The notes below the pieces were generated by a model that worked only from the letters and a program-made list of their open reading frames with translations, did no database searches and was not told where the DNA came from. Shown in pieces: positions 57,709-64,000 of a DNA stretch of 64,000 nt (position 1 is its first letter; each line of letters starts with the position of its first letter). Source of the DNA: Coptis chinensis (Eukaryota; Streptophyta; Magnoliopsida; Ranunculales; Ranunculaceae); NCBI GenBank assembly GCA_015680905.1, contig JADFTS010000064.1, forward strand, positions 62,001-126,000, written 5' to 3'. The translations under genes and the position numbers were made by a program.

Positions 57709-60700
57709 TTAGGAGTGGAACTCGGGCGGGTTGGGTCGGGTTGAGGCCTAACCCGATCCCAACCCGAGTTTCAAATGTATCAACCCGAGCCCGGGACCAA
57801 GCCCTAGTCGGTCATGAAATTTTCAGCCCAAGCCCTAGCCCGACCAAAATATATCAACCCAAGCCCTACTCGGGTTGGTCGGGTTGGGTCGGGTTTTTGG
57901 GTTTTTCGGGTTTTCTGATAAAATTGTGAAAAATAGGCCGTGAAGCAGTCACATGTCAGATACATTGCCATGAACATTATGCTTAAAGGAACAGCAACTC
58001 ACATATAGCCTTAAACAACCAAAGCAAAACATATAACTAGAGAGCAAAATGACAAAACCATTATGGAAAAGTTAAATAAAACAACTGCATCAAATTGATT
58101 AAGTTCCTCATAATGAGGATTTAATAACATTTACTCTTTTAGAGTTACATAAACTGAGATTATTCAATATAAATAAAAATACAAATCTCTAAAGTTCATC
58201 TCGAACAGCTTATTTTATTGAGATGATGTATGCAGCAACAGATCAATGCCTAGCTTTATTCTTATAGTCAATGAACCATACACGTACATTCCATCGCTAA
58301 GTACCTGAAAATATTCCAGAAAAATACTATTAGACATGGTTAGCAACTAAAGGCATGAGTATCACAGTAACTTACTCTTGAATTAAATAATCTAATTACC
58401 TAACAACGTAGACTAAGCTGAACCATTCCTACTTAAACAACTATAAAGTTCAACTCAACCGGCATGGTTGCCTTCGATAATTTCAACTGGAAAATGTAAA
58501 ATGTAAAGATATTAGAAGGCGAGATTTATGTATGGACTAAAATTATTATATGATATTATAAAGTAAAGTTGTACATACCTTCCTCCTCTTCATCGAAATC
58601 TTCATCCGCCTCAAGTGGTGCAGAAACGTGAAACCAATCTTGCCCACAAACTAAGCTTTCAACAAATCCAAGTTTTAGTTTACTACGAAAACGGTCAAGT
58701 ATGCGACCTCCGGTACTAAAAGCTGACTCCGAAGCTACTGTTGACATTGGAATGGCCAATATATCCCGCGCCATATGAGAAAGAACTCGGTATTTGGATT
58801 GATTTAGCTTCCACCAGTTCAATATATCAAAATTCTCATCATCGCTTTCAGCTTCCTCACAAAGGTAACGTTCTAGTTCTGATTTGTTCAAAGTGCCTTG
58901 CTGTTTTTGCAAGAATTGCCTATAAGCTTTCTTCACATTTGCTGCTTTCCCAAACGTAAATTTAGAACCACTATCACTACCTTTGTCTTGAGACTTGTTT
59001 TCATCAATAGAGTTAGAAAGCAAAATAGAAGAATGATATTGTTCGTAAAGACGAACCATGACAGCTTTCACCTTGTCAATCTTGTCTTTAACTGTAGTCT
59101 CATCATGAATTTTCAGAAAGCAAAACCCTCACATATTCCAACTTGTAACAAGGATCCAAAACTATAGCAACAATTAAAAGGATGTTAATCTTATCAATAT
59201 TACCCCAATATTTGTTAAACTTCAGCTTCATTTTTTCAGCCATGTTAGAGAAAGAAATAGTTTCACTTTTTGGCCACTCGTCTAAAAGTCCTTCAATGGC
59301 AAACACCTCATGAAAGTATGCATTAGAAGTTACATACCTATACCCTGACAAGCATTTTGTTACCTTGTAAAACACTTCTAAGAACTTGCATAATTGGCTC
59401 ACTGTTTCCCAGTCATCATCAGTTGGCATCTCATTCCCAATTTCAGTTTGAAACTGTGGATCTTGCTCTTCTAAGCGATCAAACGCCTTTTGAAACTCCG
59501 AAGTAGATTGTAACATGAAGAATGTTGAATTCCACCCGACTAGGACATCCATACACACTGACCTGTTGTTGGAAATTTTTTCATGCTCAACACATTGGTT
59601 AAATCTCTGCAAATGTGAGGGTGAACTCTTCACAAACTTAACACAACTGCGAATTCGCTGCACCTCATCACGAACTTCATAAACACCATCTTTGACAATC
59701 AGATTCAAGAAATGAGCACAACAACGCATATGAAAAAATTCACCATTCAATAACAAACCATTTTTTTTAATGAACTTCCTCATTAATGATTGGACAGCCA
59801 CATCATTTGAACTACAGTTATCCATAGTAATTGTGTTTAACTTATCAATTCCCCAAGATAAAAGACATAACTCAATAGCATTCCCAATATACTCACCCTT
59901 ATGTGGAGTTGGGACAACTCGAAAATTGATAATTTTTTTATGTAATTTCCAGTCCTTGTCAATATAATGTGCATTGATGCACATATATTCAAGATTCTGG
60001 ATGGATGTCCACATGTCAGTGGTAATGCATACTCGCTGATCAGTTTCTACAAACATCTTTCTCAACTTTTGTTTCTCACTCAGATACAATCTCATGCAAG
60101 CTTTCCTAATAGTAGGGCGGGACCTGTGCTGAAACCTAGGTTGCATAAGGTTGCAAAAGTGTCTAAAGCCTTGATGCTCAACAAAATTTAACGGTAACTT
60201 ATCAATCATAATCATGCGAGCAAGGCTATCTACACATGCTTCTTGATCAAATTTCCAACTAGAAAGATTAGTTTCACCATCACTATTAGAGAATGACAAA
60301 ACAGGTTGTTTTTTATCCTTACTTGAACGATTGGGATTCAACTTACAACTATTTGTATGCCTCCATAAGGTGCTAGTTCCTTGTGAACTAACAACCCCTA
60401 GACCTTTCCCACAATACTTGCAGTTTGCACGACCAGAAGATGATCCATCTGGCTTCAACACTTTTTTGTAGTGCTCCCAAACATCAGAAGTTCCTTTGTA
60501 AGGCTTTTTACGTTTCTTTGCTTCGTCCTCATGCTTAACATCAATCACATCAACAACAATTTCTTTGTTGTTCTCGGTATTATTATTTTCCGCCATTGAG
60601 ACTGTTTATCCTACAAGGTACAGATGAACAAACAATAAGAAAAAAATATTTCGTTTGGTTTCATACTTAGCAAAATATTGTGAAGAATTGAACAAACAAT

Positions 60701-61175
60701 AAGACAAAAACGAAAAATACAGTAAAAAAAGAAGAAGAGATAGGAACAAACAGGCAGCAGAAGGAATGATTCAATTGCAAAGAACTCGACACCTTTTCAC
60801 AATTATATACGCAAATAGCACCGAAGTAGTTGCAATCTTTTGATGAAATCAATGGAATTTGATTAATTGAGGGGGAAAGTAACGTGATTGATTGATTTGA
60901 TTCCATAATCCTAGGATATTCTCAATTTTAATTTTGATAAGAATAAATCTACTAAAGGAAAGTGTATAATAGAAAAAAGGAATGTATATAGGTACACGGG
61001 CTCAGGTTTCTCGGTTATTTGATATTCTAACTCGAGCCTAGCCCAAAACCGGGTTGAGCTTTCACTTTGCAAGACCGAGCCTGGACCACGGATCTAAAAT
61101 GCAAGCCCAGGACCATCAAAAGTCGGGTTTTAGCCCATCAGGCTTGGGCTAATCCGACCCAAGTTCCAGAGGGGA
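57709..61175 (-). mobile_element. hAT transposon with nearly intact transposase
   Basis: 3,467 bp flanked by the perfect 8-bp target duplication TGCTCATA (57701-57708 and 61176-61183). The ends TTAGGAGTGGAACTCGGG and, inverted, TCCCCTCTGGAACTTGGG are imperfect at the outermost bases. Both subterminal regions carry many GGGTTGGGTCGGG/AACCCGA words, as expected for transposase binding. The empty site is preserved in copy 1 (56310-56320). Confidence 0.93.
58556..60596 (-). pseudogene. hAT transposase (BED finger, RICESLEEPER-like), one frameshift
   Basis: ORF 60596-59103 (497 aa) and ORF 59071-58556 (171 aa) are two parts of one protein of about 680 residues. N-terminus: BED zinc finger KGTSDVWEHYKKV..CKYCGKG..LWRHTNSC (about residues 35-85). 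Core: the hAT RNase H-like fold with ITTDMWTSIQNLEYMCINAH and TITMDNCSSNDVAVQSL, followed by the LVGWNSTFFMLQ block. C-terminus: dimerisation block LNWWKLNQSKYRVLSHMARD, ILAIPMSTVASESAFSTGGR, ILDRFRSKL. A 1-nt insertion near 59105, after LEYVR, separates the halves; the joining frame reads CFLKIHDETTVKDKIDKVKA. No other lesion was seen, so the element was recently active or the frameshift is a sequencing error. Confidence 0.9.
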
Positions 61176-61607
61176 TGCTCATAGTGGTCAACAAGTGCGG
61201 CTGGGCTTTTTTGGGACTGGGCTTCAATTGCAATTTGGATGGGTTTCTACTGGGCTTTTGTCGGACTGGGCTTCAATTGCATTTTTTTTAAATCAACGCC
61301 GTATGGACTGGGATTTTCCTTGCCCTACGGCAAGCGATTTATACTAGTCATTGATAAAGACACACTCATACACAGCAACACACACACCGTTGAATAGTTC
61401 GTGACAACTTAGGCATCTTTATAAGGGTGTGTCCATATTGCAAGATTCAACAATGTCAATTGAAACTTTGAAAGGAAAGAAAAGACAAGAAGTCAAAAAT
61501 AAATTAATATATTAATTTTCTACTACTTCCATGTTTTGTTTTGTTTTTTTTTTCTTTTCTTCTAAAGATATATATACTTCCATGCTTATTAGGAAAGCAT
61601 TAGAAAG
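61176..61607. repeat. Segmental duplication, copy 2, right part
   Basis: Matches 56313-56733, from TGCTCATAGTGGTCAAC to TTAGGAAAGCATTAG. Confidence 0.9.
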
Positions 61608-62573
61608 TGAAGTAGGGATTAAACCACGTCAGTATGATGTCTTACTTAATTGATCTTTTAATTTTAATTTTATACTTTTGAGTTGCATGCTGACAAATGA
61701 AGTAGAGCTACATGTGTTTGAACTCTGAACTACTATATTCTTTTCACATCCAAGCAGAAATTACATAATTTCACATCCAAGGTTAAGGATCAATGTAGCT
61801 TAATTAATTTATTTATTTCTTGCACTTGTAACTAGTAGTTTAGGTGATTTTGTCTTGTCATAATTTAACCTCCTCTAATGATCATACTCTTAGAGAGGAA
61901 GTAACTTGCAAGCTTCTTGGGTTGTTTTAATGAAACAGGTAGGGATATGCCTCAACCCCAATACTGCTTTGTGATATGCCTCAAAACATAGCCATAACAA
62001 CATATATACAGGCATACAGCAATTGAATGTCAACCAGCAGAAGCTGATATTTCGCATTGAATTTCGCCTTGCCAAAAATATTTTCAAGAATTAAACACCA
62101 GGCCAACTTAACTGTTTGTCGAGTTGCAGGGACAATCGCACTAATCTGTTGATCATTTTGGGGCAGCGCGTGTATGCATTCAGCAACACGCTCTACATAT
62201 TATTTTTCTCAAAAAAGACAAAAATTGTCAAATTCACTTACTTTAGCAAGTCATTAGTCATGAACTACATTATGTGGAATAATCAAATTATTCTTAATCA
62301 TGACATATTCCATAGTAGGTAGATAAAAACATATGTTCGAGACATATGATTAATTAACTACAACTTCTTTTGTAGTTATAGCGAAAAAGACCAAAAAATA
62401 CATCAAACTTTGCAGTTGGTTTCAAAAGAGACAACATACTTTTTTTTAATTCAAATAAACATTGTACTTTCAAAACATTTCAATTTAATCAAACTGTCAA
62501 ATTAATTGGATGGCATGCTGACGTGGGTCGTTAAAAATTTCCCCAAATCTAATTTGCCCATCTGGCATTAGTT
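61608..62573. other. Non-coding spacer before the receptor kinase
   Basis: AT-rich. No gene or element is recognised. Confidence 0.45.
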
Positions 62574-63985
62574 TCAACCTTGAGGTGGCATCCACATAAT
62601 ATTTCGACTCACTAATTTCTGAAATGTCAACTGAAAATCTAATAGATTACATTTAAATTGATATGCTACGGTCGAAATTGGTAATGCAGGAGATCCACTA
62701 ATTTTGGTGGAATCACCTCCCGCGCTTGAAGAGCCATAATATGGATAAAACGGATCACAAGGTGACGGAAGTTGTATGTTCCCCACAAGTACCTGCACCA
62801 CAACACTCATCGTTGGTTTGTCATTAGGCCAGTATTGAGTACACCATAACGCAACTGTAGCTAATGTTTTTGCCTTTGATTTATCCTTGTCAGTGATGCC
62901 ACAGTCATCCATAATTTCATCTAGTTGCCCTTTCTTGAACTTTTCCCAAACTTCTCCAGATAACCAATTTTCTCCATCAAGATTCCTCTTCCTCCCCAAA
63001 ACTTCAAACAACAACATTCCAAAGCTATAAATAGATGGTGGTTGCCACATTCCAAAGCTATAAGTGATGCCACAGTCGAGGTGCTGCTGGTGGTTGCTTG
63101 GAGCTGGTGGAGTCTATGTCGAGACTACCATATATTTACAGCTTCTGTTGGTTTCAACTGTTTTAATTTCAGTTTTCTTTTCTTGTTTTCAGGTTAATGT
63201 TAATTGTTTTGATTGTAAGAAGTTATGTACAAATTAATACAATCAGGGCAGTTTATCAAAAAAAAAAAAAAGCTATAAATATCACTTTTGGAAGTTACTG
63301 GCATTTGCATCCACATTTTTGGGGCAGCATAGTTGCGGGTCCCTCTAAACTCAATCAGAGATATTTGACTTAAATCTCTTTGAGAAACTTTGGTCATTCC
63401 AAAATCTGCAACTTTAGGGCAAAGTTTTGAGTCAAGGAGCACATTACCGGGCTTTACATCATAGTGAACTATTTTATGAACGCAACCTTCGTGCAAATAA
63501 GAAAGCCCTTTTGTTGTCCCAATTGCAATATCATACAATTTATCCCATTGTAAATTAAGGCGGTTCTCATATAAAACCTTGTTGAAAGATCCATTCTCCA
63601 AGTATTCATAGACAAGTGCTTTCATATTGGCCTCAAAGCAGTACCCATAAAGTATAACCAAATGTCGATGCAAAGTACTACTCATTGTTCTCACTTCAGC
63701 CATGAATGTGAATTCCATGACATTCATTGCGATGTCTTTGAGTTTTTTAATGGCTACTTGCACACCAATAGGTAATTTACCTTTAAAGACATCTCCATAT
63801 GCACCATAACCTATTTGATTACTGAAATTTTTAGTAATGCTCGTAAGATCCTTATGTGAATATTGTTTTATCTTCTTTCTTCTCAGCTCATCTAATAACA
63901 ATTCAATAGGGTTTGAGCTGCCATTGACCCCTTCTTCCAAAACATCCTCAATTTTTGCCTGCGTCTCAACTGCTGCAGAAAGCAC
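62574..63985 (-). pseudogene. Receptor-like kinase, LRK10L-like kinase domain, interrupted
   Basis: The minus-strand frame enters from the right edge (from about 63985) and holds a kinase domain: glycine loop GYGAYGDVFKG, VAIKKL lysine, catalytic loop IVHYDVKPGNVLLD (non-RD, as in the LRK10L/PR5K group), DFG in KVADFGMTK, and GTRNYAAPKMW. After SKSDIYSF it is broken by a 205-bp poly(A) insertion (63064-63268). The frame resumes as IYSFGMLLFEVLGRKRN and continues through VALWCTQYWPNDKPTMSVVV (the family's C-lobe arginine site) to a TGA at 62574. The last ~30 residues diverge from the family. The extracellular and membrane parts lie outside the window. Without the insertion the kinase would be almost full length. 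Confidence 0.85.
63064..63268 (+). mobile_element. Short poly(A) retro-insertion in the receptor kinase
   Basis: 205 bp ending in a 14-15 A tract, flanked by AAAGCTATAA (63054-63063 and 63269-63278). This is the signature of LINE-machinery insertion (5'-truncated LINE, SINE or retrocopy). The left side is complicated: the flank CATTCCAAAGCTATAA also occurs 33 bp further left (63015). The source sequence is not recognised. Confidence 0.72.
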
Positions 63986-64000
63986 TTCTCGAAAAGCACT

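Noticed and set aside
60667..60906. 79-codon minus-strand ORF upstream of the hAT transposase
   Set aside because: Phe-rich low-complexity translation of the leader region; most likely untranslated.

Overview
The window is nuclear DNA of a flowering plant, most likely a eudicot. Pieces of alpha-COP, a CC-NLR, a DYW-type PPR protein, plastid pyruvate kinase, an LRK10L-like receptor kinase and a class III chitinase all appear, embedded in typical plant transposons (Tat-type Ty3/gypsy, hAT, Helitron, LINE and Tourist-like elements). No tRNA, rRNA or CRISPR was seen. The region behaves like repeat-rich, gene-poor chromatin. The class III chitinase (minus strand, 54020-54922) is the only host gene I can read as intact; every other host gene has a stop, a frameshift or an insertion.

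Layout: 1-1150 is the broken 3' end of an alpha-COP gene. 1731-11812 is a complete minus-strand Tat-like LTR retrotransposon (TSD GGGCT) with decayed gag-pol, a 3' minisatellite and a spliced antisense ORF. 12454-13412 is a long-armed inverted-repeat element. 13511-14840 is a CC-NLR fragment interrupted by a 5'-truncated LINE. 15670-18740 is a diverged ~53-bp satellite with a ~1-kb higher-order repeat. 18904-19059 is a DYW tail. 19460-24733 is a plastid pyruvate kinase pseudogene with a hAT inserted in an exon.

27344-36929 has the termini of a 9.6-kb Helitron. It carries intron-containing fragments of at least three unrelated host genes (RHD3-like, DDM1-like, proline dehydrogenase), all on the same strand. 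A nested hAT-like element inside it carries a fourth fragment (IWS1-like). From 37072 to 53594 lies a minus-strand Rit1-like tRNA ribosylphosphate transferase gene. It is split by a 13-kb Tat-like LTR retrotransposon (37225-50241, TSD CTTAC) and a LINE fragment.

After the chitinase come a Tourist-like MITE (55454-55904) and a tandemly duplicated ~0.8-kb segment. The second copy of that segment is split by a 3.5-kb, nearly intact hAT transposon (57709-61175, TSD TGCTCATA). A receptor-like kinase pseudogene with a poly(A) retro-insertion runs off the right edge.

The two LTR retrotransposons share an unusual plan: gag-pol, then a tandem array, then an antisense intron-containing ORF, then the 3' LTR. 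With the gene-capturing Helitron, this is the most interesting biology here. All homologies come from reading translations by eye; no database search was run.
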